This document shows positions 34,262 through 43,878 of a stretch of 64,000 nucleotides of DNA, one piece after another. The translations under genes were made by a program, and so were the position numbers. The DNA lies in the NCBI RefSeq assembly GCF_002855515.1, contig NZ_PKRP01000002.1, forward strand, positions 124,001-188,000, written 5' to 3'. The notes under the pieces were generated by a model. The model was not told the DNA's origin. It worked only from the letters and a program-made list of their open reading frames with translations, and searched no databases. This DNA is from Rhizobium sp. TH135. GTDB taxonomy: Bacteria > Pseudomonadota > Alphaproteobacteria > Rhizobiales > Rhizobiaceae. The number at the start of each line of letters is the position of its first letter. Position 1 is the first letter of the stretch.

Positions 34262-34980
34262 AGGTTCTCATTGTCGAAGACGATCCGCTGCACCGGTCCT
34301 ATTTGCTGGAGGCGGTCTGTGCCGCCCTTCCCGAATGCGACAAGGTCATCGAGGCCGGCAATGGGGCGGAAGGCGAGCGCCTTGCCCGCGACCACAAGTC
34401 CGCCCATGTCGTCATGGACCTGCAGATGAACGCTCGCAATGGCATCGAAGCGGCGCGCACCATCTGGAAGGAACGACCCGATACCCGCATCCTCTTCTGG
34501 TCGAACTATTCCGACGAAGCCTATGTCCGCGGCGTCTCCCGTATCGTGCCGGATGGGGCAGCCTACGGCTACGTTCTCAAATCGGCCTCCGACGAGCGCC
34601 TGAAACTCGCGCTCCGCAGCATTTTCGTCGAGGCGCAATGCGTCATCGACCGTGAGGTGCGCGGCATGCAGCAGAAGAGCCTCGGCCAGGTCCGTGGCTT
34701 CAGCGACAGCGAATACGAGATCCTCGTCGACATCGCGCTCGGCCTCACCGACCGCACGATCGCGCGCCGAAGGGGCCTGTCCATCCGCAGCGTCCAGAAC
34801 CGTCTTCAGCAGCTCTACGAAAAGCTCGGCGTGTACCAGATGTCTGTCGAGGACAGCGACGAGGGGCGCTTCAATCTGAGGGCAAGGGCGGTGACGGTCG
34901 CGCTTTTGCGCAAGCTGTTGAACTACAGTGCCCTGGAGCGCGCCGAAGCCGAGCTTGCGGAGTGGCTGCGGTCTCATTGA
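34258..34980 (+). CDS. Response regulator with LuxR-type output (NarL family)
   Basis: This 240-residue regulator starts at a GTG overlapping the kinase stop (GTGA). The receiver domain has acidic pocket VEDDP (6-10), phospho-acceptor Asp54 in VMDLQM, and the conserved lysine in YVLKSAS. The output region contains a LuxR-type helix-turn-helix (FSDSEYEILVDIALGLTDRT... SIRSVQNRLQQLYEKLGV), somewhat divergent from the standard consensus, and a C-terminal extension of about 40 residues. It probably binds the nested palindromes upstream of the kinase gene and the sugar ABC operon; that is inference from position. Confidence 0.88.
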   Translation: MKVLIVEDDPLHRSYLLEAVCAALPECDKVIEAGNGAEGERLARDHKSAHVVMDLQMNARNGIEAARTIWKERPDTRILFWSNYSDEAYVRGVSRIVPDGAAYGYVLKSASDERLKLALRSIFVEAQCVIDREVRGMQQKSLGQVRGFSDSEYEILVDIALGLTDRTIARRRGLSIRSVQNRLQQLYEKLGVYQMSVEDSDEGRFNLRARAVTVALLRKLLNYSALERAEAELAEWLRSH

Positions 34981-34998
34981 TCCATCCACGGAGTCGAG

Positions 34999-35598
34999 AT
35001 GGCTGTTGACGATCGCCCGCGAAGTTGGGAGACCGGGTCCATGGACGAACCGTCGAAAGCGCCTAAAGATCAGCCGACGCCACGCATGTTGGCCTGGGCC
35101 AAGAACTCGGCTGCCTACCGGCTCGCCAAGCGCATGATGACCGAACGCGAACTCGCCGACGCCATCAGGCGCAAGGCGCGCAGCAAATTCGAGGACATCA
35201 GCGAGGGGCAGCTGAATGCGCTGGCAGACACGGCCCTTGCCTTCGGGCGCAGCATGAAGGCGCTGGACGACCAGAACTATGCCGAGATCCGGGCGAATTC
35301 AGCGGCACGCAGCGGCCGCTCCAAGCGCGCAATCGCCCGCAAGCTGGCTGAGAAGGGTGTGGACCGCAGTATCGTCGAGGCCGTCCTTGTGGACGCGGAT
35401 GATTTTCGCTCGGCCGTCGTCTATGCGCGCAAGAAGGCCTTCGGGCCCTTCCGCCGGCCGGATGTGGAAGCCGACGACGCCCGCTGGAGCAAAGAGATCG
35501 CCTCCTTCGCCCGCCAAGGTTTCGGCTTCGATCTGGCCAAGCGTGTGCTCGACATGGAGCGTGAAGAAGCCGAGGATATTCTCCTCGGCCCGGCGTGA
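34999..35598 (+). CDS. recX: RecX-family regulatory protein
   Basis: This 199-residue helical protein has the RecX three-helix repeats: RLAKRMMTERELADAIRRKAR, KRAIARKLAEKGVDRSIVEAVL, and DDFRSAVVYARKKAFGPFR. RecX binds RecA filaments and limits strand exchange. The start at 34999 has GGAG five bases upstream; an ATG at 35041 is an alternative that would remove a poorly conserved N-terminus. recA is not adjacent, which is usual in rhizobia. It lies 18 bases after the response regulator on the same strand and may share its transcript by chance. Confidence 0.82.
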   Translation: MAVDDRPRSWETGSMDEPSKAPKDQPTPRMLAWAKNSAAYRLAKRMMTERELADAIRRKARSKFEDISEGQLNALADTALAFGRSMKALDDQNYAEIRANSAARSGRSKRAIARKLAEKGVDRSIVEAVLVDADDFRSAVVYARKKAFGPFRRPDVEADDARWSKEIASFARQGFGFDLAKRVLDMEREEAEDILLGPA

Positions 35599-35629
35599 AC
35601 GGATCCCTGCCGAGAGACGACTAAATGCT

Positions 35630-36628
35630 TCAAGATCCCTTGCGCGTCCTACCAACACCACCGGGTATCTCCGCTGGCATGGCCCATGAACAGGTGACGC
35701 GATTTCGGCCGCTCGCCTTGGATTGATAGAGGGCTTCGTCCGCGCGCCGCAAGGGATCTGCCAGACCCTGGTCGCTCTTATCGAGCATGGTGACACCAAA
35801 ACTTGCCGTGACAGCGCCGTCTACCTCTGGTCGCCGCGAACCTTCGATCGCCTGGCGCAGACGCTCGGCGACGGCAACTGCGCTCTTGGCCGTGGCCCCC
35901 GGCAAGAGAACAGCGAATTCCTCGCCTCCTATGCGCGAGAGAATATCGCCATCACGCAGAACGCCACGGCACACGTCCACAACCTCGATCAGCACACGAT
36001 CCCCAGCCATATGACCAAACCGGTCGTTGATCTGTTTGAAATGGTCGATATCGAAGCTGAGCAGGCCGATCGATGGCGGCGCCATGCGTTCGACAAGCCT
36101 TTCCAAAGTACCGTGGAAGGCCATACGAGATGTGGCACCGGTGAGCCAGTCTTGATCGATCTGTCGCCGGAGCTCCATTTCCCTCATCACCAGCGCTGCA
36201 AGCGACTGAAGGATTGCAATTTGTCGCTCGTCGAAGTGTCGCGGTTCACGATCCATGAGGCAGAGTGAACCGAGGCGAGCTTTTTCCGAAGTCACCAGTG
36301 GAGCGCCTGCATAAAACGCGACGTATGGGTTTCCGATGACGAAAGGGTTTCGCGCCGTCCGACTATCCTGCCTCGTGTCGGCAATCACCAGAACGTCGTC
36401 GCTGCGAATTGTCTCGTTGCATATGGCATGCTCGCGCTCAGTTTCGCGAAGGTCCAGACCGATATTCGACTTCAACCATTGGCGATCGTCGTCGAGCAGC
36501 GAGATGAGCACGATCGGCGTATCGAAGATCAGACGCGCCAGGGCGGCGATCCGTTCGAAGGGCTCCTCATGCGGCGTATCGAGAATGCCGTACTGATGGA
36601 GTATGTTCAGGCGTTCGACTTCATTCAT
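35630..36628 (-). CDS. GAF-GGDEF diguanylate cyclase
   Basis: This 332-residue soluble protein has an N-terminal GAF domain (about 15-160, FERIAALARLIFDTPIVLISLLDD ... GAPLVTSEKARLGSLCLMD) and a C-terminal GGDEF domain. The active site is GGEEF, preceded by the inhibitory RxxD site (RDGD) exactly five residues upstream, so cyclic di-GMP synthesis with product inhibition is expected. LDxDHFKxINDxxGH is conserved as SFDIDHFKQINDRFGHMAGD. A longer frame begins with GTG at 36658; the ATG at 36628, preceded by AAGGAG, is preferred. It could feed cyclic di-GMP-controlled surface attachment, but no direct link to the adhesin genes is visible. Confidence 0.9.
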   Translation of the reverse strand: MNEVERLNILHQYGILDTPHEEPFERIAALARLIFDTPIVLISLLDDDRQWLKSNIGLDLRETEREHAICNETIRSDDVLVIADTRQDSRTARNPFVIGNPYVAFYAGAPLVTSEKARLGSLCLMDREPRHFDERQIAILQSLAALVMREMELRRQIDQDWLTGATSRMAFHGTLERLVERMAPPSIGLLSFDIDHFKQINDRFGHMAGDRVLIEVVDVCRGVLRDGDILSRIGGEEFAVLLPGATAKSAVAVAERLRQAIEGSRRPEVDGAVTASFGVTMLDKSDQGLADPLRRADEALYQSKASGRNRVTCSWAMPAEIPGGVGRTRKGS

Positions 36629-36720
36629 CCGGCCAGACTCCTTGGAGATGAGGGACACTAGGCCGCAAATATTTCCGCCAACTTAAATTCTGCACGAACC
36701 CCTAGATCTTGGGGGGGTGC

Positions 36721-37773
36721 TCAGTCCTTGGCCCGCTGGAGCATGCCGAACAGGTCGCGCGGATCGTCCGGATCGGCGATCAGGTCGACAGACTGGAAGA
36801 AGGCGGTCCCGCGAACCCGCTCGCGCACGTATCGCAAGGCCGAAAAGTCCTCGATCGCAAAGCCGACACTGTCGAACAGCGTGATCTGCTTGTCACTCCG
36901 CCGCCCCTCGACCTCGCCCGTCACGACCTGCCAGAGCTCGGTCACGGGATAGTCGGGATCCATCTGCTGGATCTCGCCCTCAATCCTCGTCTGCGGGGGG
37001 TATTCGACGAAGGTGTCGGCACGGTAGAGGATATCGCGATGCAGCTCGGTCTTGCCGGGGCAGTCGCCGCCGATCGCGTTGATATGCACGCCAGCGCCGA
37101 CCATGTTGTCCGTCAGGATGGTGGCATACTGCTTGTCGGCGGTGCAGGTGGTGATGATCTGCGCACCTTCGATCGCAGCCTGTGACGTTGCGCAGGCCGT
37201 GACCTGCAGGCCGGAGCCCCCGAGGTTGCGCCGGGTCTTCTCCGTTGCTTTCGGATCGATATCGAAGAGCCTGATATGGGTGATCCCCAGCACCGCCTTC
37301 ATCGCCAGCGCCTGGAACTCCGCCTGGGCTCCATTGCCGATCATCGCCATGGTCGTGGCACCCTTGGGTGCCAGGTGTCGCGCGGCCATGGCTGACGTTG
37401 CCGCTGTTCTCAGCGCCGTCAGCAGGGTCATTTCCGTCAATAGGACTGGATAGCCGGTCGATACATCGGCGAGCAGGCCGAAGGCGGTGACTGTCTGCAG
37501 GCCCTCAGCCATGTTCTTCGGATGGCCGTTCACATATTTGAACGAATAGATCTCGCCGTCCGAGGTCGGCATTAGCTCGATCACGCCTTCCCGCGAATGC
37601 GAGGCGACGCGCGGTGTCTTGTCAAACAGAGCCCAGCGGCGGAAATCGGCTTCGATGACATCGGTCAGCTCGGTGAGCACGCGCTCGATCCCGATGTGAT
37701 GCACGAGCCGCATCATGTTCTCGACGCTGACGAAGGGGACGAGGGCTTTGTCCGAAGGGGCTGGCGCTGTCAT
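36721..37773 (-). CDS. Ornithine cyclodeaminase (mu-crystallin family)
   Basis: This 350-residue NAD-dependent enzyme would convert ornithine to proline and ammonia. Its Rossmann segment has MIGNGAQAEFQALA, with DIDPKATEKTRRNLGG as the adenosine-binding strand. The N-terminal substrate region includes SREGVIELMPTSDGEIYSFKYVNGHPKN. The C-terminal GFAIEDFSALRYVRE matches the ornithine cyclodeaminase subgroup; related mu-crystallin enzymes can act as alanine or other imino-acid dehydrogenases. It is monocistronic on the minus strand. Tandem palindromes with TTTGCGC arms lie upstream. Confidence 0.85.
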   Translation of the reverse strand: MTAPAPSDKALVPFVSVENMMRLVHHIGIERVLTELTDVIEADFRRWALFDKTPRVASHSREGVIELMPTSDGEIYSFKYVNGHPKNMAEGLQTVTAFGLLADVSTGYPVLLTEMTLLTALRTAATSAMAARHLAPKGATTMAMIGNGAQAEFQALAMKAVLGITHIRLFDIDPKATEKTRRNLGGSGLQVTACATSQAAIEGAQIITTCTADKQYATILTDNMVGAGVHINAIGGDCPGKTELHRDILYRADTFVEYPPQTRIEGEIQQMDPDYPVTELWQVVTGEVEGRRSDKQITLFDSVGFAIEDFSALRYVRERVRGTAFFQSVDLIADPDDPRDLFGMLQRAKD

Positions 37774-37846
37774 GATCCACCGGTTGAAAAGGAAGGTGCA
37801 GCCAGTCTAGCGAGGCTCAGGCACAATCGAAACGGCGATAATCTGT

Positions 37847-37907
37847 CAGTTTGCGCAGCTTGATGCGCAAACTGCGATGAGACTTTGCGCATAGTGTCAG
37901 CGCAAAG
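37847..37907. promoter_or_regulatory. Tandem TTTGCGC inverted repeats upstream of ornithine cyclodeaminase
   Basis: CAGTTTGCGCA (37847-37857) and TGCGCAAACTG (37864-37874) are exact inverted arms with a six-base loop. CTTTGCGC (37883-37890) and GCGCAAAG (37900-37907) form a second inverted repeat with a nine-base spacer. GACTTTGCGC also occurs near the Lrp-type regulator (4334-4343). The position, 74 bases upstream of the ornithine cyclodeaminase start, fits an operator. Confidence 0.55.
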
Positions 37908-37932
37908 AAAGACAGGGGCCGAAGCCCCTGTC
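37904..37932 (-). terminator. Rho-independent terminator of the uronate TRAP operon
   Basis: On the minus strand GACAGGGGC (37932-37924) and GCCCCTGTC (37919-37911) pair perfectly around a TTCG tetraloop and are followed by TTTCTTT. It lies 29 bases after the stop of the TRAP large subunit, so it ends the uronate operon. Confidence 0.85.
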
Positions 37933-37961
37933 GAAGGATCCTCTTCGGGGAGGACGGAGGA

Positions 37962-39242
37962 TCACTTGAACTGCGCGGGAAGCCAGAGCGAGAGTTCCGG
38001 AATGAAGGTGACCATCAGCAGCACCGCAACGCAGGCTCCGAAGAACGGCCATATGGTCTGCATGGCTTCCCGGATCGAGATCTTGCCGACGGCGCAGCCG
38101 ACGAACAGTACGGTTCCGACGGGCGGCGTAATCAGCCCGATGCCGGCATTCAGGATCATGATGACACCGAAATGCACCGGATCGATGCCGAAGGCCTGGA
38201 CGATCGGCAGGAAGACCGGCGTCGTGATGATGACCAGGGGCGCCATGTCCATGAAGGTGCCGAGCACCAGAAGCGCCACCGTGATCAGGAGAAGCACGAC
38301 CATCGGATTGTCCGAGATCGACTTGACCACCTGGATGAGCGTGAGTTGGACCTGCAGGAACGACATCAGCCAGGCAAAGGCGGCGGCCATGCCGATGACG
38401 AGGAGAACAAGCGAGGTCGTTTTCACGGCCCCCAGGATCGCCTCCACGAAGCCGCTCCAGTCGAGTTCGCGATAGACGAAGACAGCGACGAGGAAGGCGT
38501 AGATGACGGCGATGCACGAACTCTCGGTGGCCGTGAACACGCCAGAGCGGACGCCGCCGAAGATGATCGCGATCAGTAGCAATCCCGGCAGGGCGGCGAA
38601 GAAGAAGATCAACAGCTTGCCGAAACCCGGGAAAGGCTCGGCAGGATAGCCGCGTTTGCGTGCCACGACATAGGCCGTGATCATCAGGGCGATGGTCAGC
38701 AGGATGCCCGGAATGATGCCGGCCGTGAACAGGTCCGCGACCGAGACGGTACCACCCGCGGAGATCGAATAGAGGATCATGTTGTGCGACGGAGGGATCA
38801 ACAGGGCGATCAGGGCCGAGCTGATCGTGACGTTGACGGCATAACCGCGGTCGTAGCCGCGAGCCGCCATCTGCGGCACCATCAGACCACCGATCGCCGA
38901 CGCGTCGGCCACGGCCGAGCCCGAAATGCCACCGAACAGGGTCGAGGATACGATATTGACCTGTCCGAGGCCGCCGCGCATGTGGCCGACGAAACCCGAC
39001 GCGAAGCGGACCAGCCGGAAGGCGATCCCGCCGCGGACCATCAGATCGCCCGCGAAGATGAAGAACGGGATCGCCATCATGGCAAACACGTTCATGCCGG
39101 AATTGAGCTGCTGGAAAATCACGATCGGCGGAATGCCGAGATAGAGCACCGTGGCAAACGATGCGATGCCGAGGCAGAACGCGATGGGCATGCCGAGGAC
39201 CATCAGGATCGCGAAGGTGCCGAAAAGGATCGAATATGCCAT
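37962..39242 (-). CDS. gaaM: TRAP transporter large permease (GaaM/DctM-like)
   Basis: This 426-residue membrane protein has about twelve helices. DctM hallmarks include GMPIAFCLGIASF, FFIFAGDLMVRGGIAFRLVRFASG, SALIALLIPPSHNMILYS, and LGTFMDMAPLVIITTPVFLP. It would pump the uronate captured by the binding protein using a sodium gradient. The start overlaps the small-subunit stop by one base. The gene order with Gli, Gci, KdgD and Udh matches the galacturonate TRAP system GaaPQM described in Agrobacterium. The symbol is assigned by locus similarity. Confidence 0.9.
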   Translation of the reverse strand: MAYSILFGTFAILMVLGMPIAFCLGIASFATVLYLGIPPIVIFQQLNSGMNVFAMMAIPFFIFAGDLMVRGGIAFRLVRFASGFVGHMRGGLGQVNIVSSTLFGGISGSAVADASAIGGLMVPQMAARGYDRGYAVNVTISSALIALLIPPSHNMILYSISAGGTVSVADLFTAGIIPGILLTIALMITAYVVARKRGYPAEPFPGFGKLLIFFFAALPGLLLIAIIFGGVRSGVFTATESSCIAVIYAFLVAVFVYRELDWSGFVEAILGAVKTTSLVLLVIGMAAAFAWLMSFLQVQLTLIQVVKSISDNPMVVLLLITVALLVLGTFMDMAPLVIITTPVFLPIVQAFGIDPVHFGVIMILNAGIGLITPPVGTVLFVGCAVGKISIREAMQTIWPFFGACVAVLLMVTFIPELSLWLPAQFK

Positions 39243-39769
39243 CAGAGTACCTCGGCCTTGGCCACATCATCGGCGACCACCGCGGCGGGCGCGATCAGCG
39301 TGTCGATGAAGCGTTCCAGCGCAAAAATGGAGATCAAGGCCCCGCCGACGATGAGCGGGATGAAGTCGATCCCGCCGGGCCAACCGAGAACCGGGATCCG
39401 TGCGGTCCACGTGCCGGCCGCAAGTTGGGCGCCGTAGTAGGACATGGCGACTCCGAAGCCGGAGATGAGGCCGAGGCTGATCAGGTCCATCAGGCGCTGG
39501 ACGCGGGGCGCCATGTTGTAGCGCACGATGTCGAGCCCGAGATGCACGCTTTCGCGCACACCGACGGCAGCCCCCAGCAGAATGAACCAGGACATCAACT
39601 GCAGCGAAAGCGGTTCCGACCAACTTGGCGTGTCGTTGAGGACATAGCGACCGAAGACTTGCCAACCGATGATTACGGTCATCAGGACCACGCCGATACC
39701 GGCCAGATAGAGGCAGGCGAGGCTCAGCCAGTGTAGGCCGGGCCTGATGGCTCGCATGAAACGCAACAT
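39242..39769 (-). CDS. gaaQ: TRAP transporter small permease (GaaQ/DctQ-like)
   Basis: This 175-residue protein has four hydrophobic segments, the length and layout of DctQ. It has VIIGWQVFGRYVLNDTPSWSEPLSLQLMSW, where FGRYxLNxTPxWSEExA is the family motif, and later VRESVHLGLDIV. It is required with the large subunit for TRAP transport. Translation starts at the ATG at 39769; the longer frame to 40003 crosses a terminator-like hairpin and is not real. The gene follows the binding protein after that hairpin. Confidence 0.88.
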   Translation of the reverse strand: MLRFMRAIRPGLHWLSLACLYLAGIGVVLMTVIIGWQVFGRYVLNDTPSWSEPLSLQLMSWFILLGAAVGVRESVHLGLDIVRYNMAPRVQRLMDLISLGLISGFGVAMSYYGAQLAAGTWTARIPVLGWPGGIDFIPLIVGGALISIFALERFIDTLIAPAAVVADDVAKAEVL

Positions 39770-39794
39770 GGATCCCTCCGAAATCCAGAATAAG

Positions 39795-39826
39795 AAAAAA
39801 CCGGCCGCATCGTGGATGCGGCCGGT
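39795..39826 (-). terminator. Terminator or attenuator between TRAP binding protein and permeases
   Basis: ACCGGCCGCATC and GATGCGGCCGGT (39800-39811 and 39815-39826) form a perfect twelve-base-pair stem with a three-base loop. On the minus strand it runs into six Ts (39800-39795). It sits between the binding-protein stop (39835) and the small-permease start (39769). Partial termination here would give more binding protein than membrane subunits. Confidence 0.85.
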
Positions 39827-39834
39827 CTGTTGTC

Positions 39835-40809
39835 TCACTTGACGGCGCGAACGCGCTCGACGAGATCCTTCATCTTCGGATCGGTGACGAACTTGTCGTA
39901 GACCGGCTGCATGGCGGCGACGAACTCTGCCTTGTCGACGGTGATGATGTTTGCACCGGATGCACGGATCTTCTCTTCCGAGGCCTTCTCGCGGGCCTGC
40001 CACAGTTCACGCATCTTGCCGACGGATTCCTTGGCGGCTGCCCGGATGATCGTCTGGTCTTCCGGTGTCAGCTTGTCCCAGGTCACTTTCGAAATGGCGA
40101 GGATTTCCGGCGTCAGCGAATGGTCGGTGAGCGTGTAGTTCTTGGCAACCTCGAAGTGGCGCGAGGACTCGTAAGACGGCCAGTTGTTTTCGGCTGCGTC
40201 CACGACGCCGGTTTCCAGCGACGAGTAGACTTCACCGAAGGGCATCGGCGTCGGGTTGGCACCAAAGGCTTCCATCATCGCGATCCAGAGATCGGACTGC
40301 TGAACGCGGACCTTCATGCCCTTGAGGTCGGCCAGGCTCTGGATCGGCTTCTTCGTGGAGTAGAAGGAACGCGCGCCGGAATCGTAGAAGGCAAGTCCGA
40401 TCAGGCCGTGCGGTTCGAAGGCTGCTAGCACTTCGTCGCCGATCTCGCCATCGACCACCTTATGCATGTGCTCGGTGTCGCGGAACAGGAAGGGCAGGCC
40501 GAAGACGACCGTTTCCGGCACGAGATTGTTGAACGGCGCGCTGTTGACGCGGTTCATATCGATGACGCCAAAGCGGGTCTGCTCGATCGTGTCCTTCTCG
40601 GTGCCGAGCGCGGCATTGTTCATCACTTGGATGGCGATGCGGCCATTGGTGCGTTCCTTCACCAGATCACCCATGAATTTCACGGCATCGACCGTCGGAT
40701 AACCGTCCGGATGGATGTCGGCGGAGCGCAGGGTGATTTCCTGGGCGAAGGCAGCGCCTGCGCCGAGGGTAAGCCCTATGGCGAGGCTGAGCATTGCGGC
40801 AGTTTTCAT
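39835..40809 (-). CDS. gaaP: TRAP transporter uronate-binding protein (GaaP/DctP-like)
   Basis: This 324-residue periplasmic protein has a signal peptide ending near GAAFAQEIT (about residue 22) and a DctP fold: LRSADIHPDGYPTVDAVKFM, PFLFRDTEHMHKVVDGEIG, KGMKVRVQQSDLWIAMMEAFGANPTPMPFGEVYSSLETGVVDAAENNW. The MKVRVQ arginine is the residue that binds the substrate carboxylate in the TRAP family. Homology of the locus to Agrobacterium GaaPQM points to galacturonate or glucuronate. It lies 62 bases after gli on the same strand. Confidence 0.9.
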   Translation of the reverse strand: MKTAAMLSLAIGLTLGAGAAFAQEITLRSADIHPDGYPTVDAVKFMGDLVKERTNGRIAIQVMNNAALGTEKDTIEQTRFGVIDMNRVNSAPFNNLVPETVVFGLPFLFRDTEHMHKVVDGEIGDEVLAAFEPHGLIGLAFYDSGARSFYSTKKPIQSLADLKGMKVRVQQSDLWIAMMEAFGANPTPMPFGEVYSSLETGVVDAAENNWPSYESSRHFEVAKNYTLTDHSLTPEILAISKVTWDKLTPEDQTIIRAAAKESVGKMRELWQAREKASEEKIRASGANIITVDKAEFVAAMQPVYDKFVTDPKMKDLVERVRAVK

Positions 40810-40871
40810 TGGTCTTCCTCCTCTTTGATTGAGCCCGCCGAAACCTCCCGTTCCGGCGGATTGCAGTCCGG

Positions 40872-41750
40872 CTATCGGTCTCCTGAAGGCGCGATGCCGA
40901 AAAGTTCTGTCGGATTGTCCACGAGCGCGAGCTGGCGGGCCGCCTCGTCTGGCAGCCAGCCGAGCACGGTGTCAGCAAGAGCCGCATCGTCCGGATAGTC
41001 GGCCTGTGCGCGCGCCAGATTGTGGGGCCAGTTGGATCCCCAGACGATGCGTTCGGGCGCGTGCGCCGCGATATCGCGGGCGACGGCCGCAACGTCGGCG
41101 AAGTCGGGCCCGCCTGTCTTCGAGGACTCGTAGGCGCCGGCGAATTTGAACCAGCAACGGCCGCCGTCGATCAGCCGCTTGGTGGCCTTGACCTGCGGGC
41201 TGTCAGGTGTGACGCCACAGAAGAACTTGCCGTGGTGGTCGAGTACCCAGCGGGATTTCAGTTTCGAGAGCCGTGCCTCGTAGTCGAGGATGTCGCTACC
41301 ATCGAACTGGATGGCGATCATCCAGTCGCGGCTTGCGGCGATCGCGTCCACTTCCTCGAGCTTGGTCAGATTGGCAGCACCACCCGGCAGGTTCATGATG
41401 CGCGCGCCACGGACGCGAGCCGCAGACAAGCGGTCGAGCTCGGCTTCGCTGGTGCTGGCATCGACAGCTGCGATGCCCCAGGCGATGTCCCCGAACTGCT
41501 CCAGGCATGCGACCAGATTTGCATTATCAAGCTGATGCGCCATGCCCTGCGTGACAATAACGCGATCGATCCCGATCCAGTCCATGAACTGGCGATACTG
41601 CTCCGGCGTGGGCAGATCTCCGGCTGGAAGACCGGGCCCGCCGGGCAGGGCCGGATAGCCAGGCAGATAGGCATGCATCTGCGTGTCGATCGCACCCTTG
41701 GGCAGGGTGATTGCAGGCTTGCGACCGGAGAGGGGGCGGATCAGGCTCAT
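40872..41750 (-). CDS. gli: Galactaro-delta-lactone isomerase (amidohydrolase superfamily)
   Basis: This 292-residue TIM-barrel protein belongs to the amidohydrolase COG3618 group (AIDTQMHAYLPGYPA, DNANLVACLEQFGDIAWGIAAVD, RWVLDHHGKFFCG, ERIVWGSNWPHNLA, VDNPTELFG). In Agrobacterium the enzyme at the same position beside gci isomerises the delta-lactone made by uronate dehydrogenase to the gamma-lactone. It overlaps the gci stop by four bases. A general lactonase of the PDC-lactonase type is the alternative, but the neighbourhood supports Gli. Confidence 0.85.
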   Translation of the reverse strand: MSLIRPLSGRKPAITLPKGAIDTQMHAYLPGYPALPGGPGLPAGDLPTPEQYRQFMDWIGIDRVIVTQGMAHQLDNANLVACLEQFGDIAWGIAAVDASTSEAELDRLSAARVRGARIMNLPGGAANLTKLEEVDAIAASRDWMIAIQFDGSDILDYEARLSKLKSRWVLDHHGKFFCGVTPDSPQVKATKRLIDGGRCWFKFAGAYESSKTGGPDFADVAAVARDIAAHAPERIVWGSNWPHNLARAQADYPDDAALADTVLGWLPDEAARQLALVDNPTELFGIAPSGDR

Positions 41751-42886
41751 GCCTCGTCCTTCATCTTGAATTCCTGGAGCGCATCGCGGTTGATCTCGAT
41801 GCCAAGCCCGGGAGCATTGGGAATAGTGACCACGCCATTCTCGTGTTCGATCGGCGTCTGGATAACGGCCTGGCGGAACGGGTTGTCCGTGCGGTCGAAT
41901 TCCAAGATGGGCTCGATCGGATTGACGCGGACGGGATCCGGGACCATCGCCGCGATGAACTGCAGTGCCGCTGCAATATGGACGGCCGTACCCCAGACAT
42001 GTGGCACGACGCGAATGCCGTGCAGTGCTGCGAGATCCGCCACGCGCTTTGCCTCGGTAAACCCGCCGACACCGGCGAGATCCGGCTGAACGATGTCGAC
42101 CGCGCGGGTCTCGATCGGCTCCTTCATGCCCCAGCGGCTGTGCCAGGTTTCGCCGCCCGCGACCGGGATCGGCTGTTTGGCCCGCACTTCGCGATAGGCG
42201 GCAAGTTGTTCGGGGACGACAGGCTCTTCGAACCAGTCGAGACCGTATTCTGCGGCCCGCCGTCCGAACTCGACGGCTTCCAGCACGCCATAGCCGTGAT
42301 TGGCATCAGCCATCAGACGCATGTCCGAACCCGCGGCGTCGCGGGCAGCCTTGATCACGCGCAGATCTTCCTCGATGCCGAAGCCGACTTTGATCTTGGA
42401 GGCGTGAAAACCCTGCGAACGGTAGAGCGCGATGTCATTCGCATTGTCTTCGACCCTGTCGACGCCGTCGCGCTTGAAACTGCCCGTGGCATAGGCCTTC
42501 ACGCTTTCGCGGAAGCGCCCACCGAGCAGCGTCGACACAGATGCGCCGAAATGCTTGCCCTTGATATCCCAGAGCGCGATGTCGATGCCGGACAGCGCGG
42601 TCAGTGTCAGGCCACGCTGGCCCTGGTCGCGCAGGGCGTTATAGAGCACCGCCCAGATCTTTTCGGTCTCCAGAGGGTTCATGCCGATCAGCCAGTTGCG
42701 ATAGGCTGCAACCACCGCAGCATTCGGCCGGGCCGGACCGAGGCATTCGCCCCAGCCCGTCAACCCGTTGTCGCAGATGATCTCCACGAGTACATGCGCT
42801 CGCCGATCAAAGCGCATGGAGGCGCTCTGGAACGGCACCGAGAGCCGGTGCTCGAGAAGATGGGTGCGAACCTCTGCGATCTTCAT
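41747..42886 (-). CDS. gci: D-galactarolactone cycloisomerase (enolase superfamily)
   Basis: This 379-residue mandelate-racemase-type enzyme converts galactarolactone to 3-deoxy-2-keto-L-threo-hexarate in oxidative uronate breakdown. It has the KxK motif Lys164/Lys166 (SKIKVG), metal ligands Asp194 (MADANHG), Glu220 (WFEEP) and Glu246 (GGETW), and His296 (VPHVWG). These positions and the length match what I recall of the characterised Agrobacterium Gci. The ATG at 42886 with an AAAGGA upstream is chosen over the frame start at 42916. It lies 17 bases after kdgD and overlaps gli by four bases. Confidence 0.92.
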   Translation of the reverse strand: MKIAEVRTHLLEHRLSVPFQSASMRFDRRAHVLVEIICDNGLTGWGECLGPARPNAAVVAAYRNWLIGMNPLETEKIWAVLYNALRDQGQRGLTLTALSGIDIALWDIKGKHFGASVSTLLGGRFRESVKAYATGSFKRDGVDRVEDNANDIALYRSQGFHASKIKVGFGIEEDLRVIKAARDAAGSDMRLMADANHGYGVLEAVEFGRRAAEYGLDWFEEPVVPEQLAAYREVRAKQPIPVAGGETWHSRWGMKEPIETRAVDIVQPDLAGVGGFTEAKRVADLAALHGIRVVPHVWGTAVHIAAALQFIAAMVPDPVRVNPIEPILEFDRTDNPFRQAVIQTPIEHENGVVTIPNAPGLGIEINRDALQEFKMKDEA

Positions 42887-42903
42887 ATCTGCGCGTCCTT
42901 TGC

Positions 42904-43859
<956 letters not shown>

Positions 43860-43878
43860 ATGGCGCCTGTGTCAAATG

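Noticed and set aside
39770..40003. N-terminal extension of the TRAP small permease
   Set aside because: It would read through a strong terminator hairpin and the end of the binding-protein gene; DctQ proteins start at the MLRFMRAIRPG-type N-terminus.
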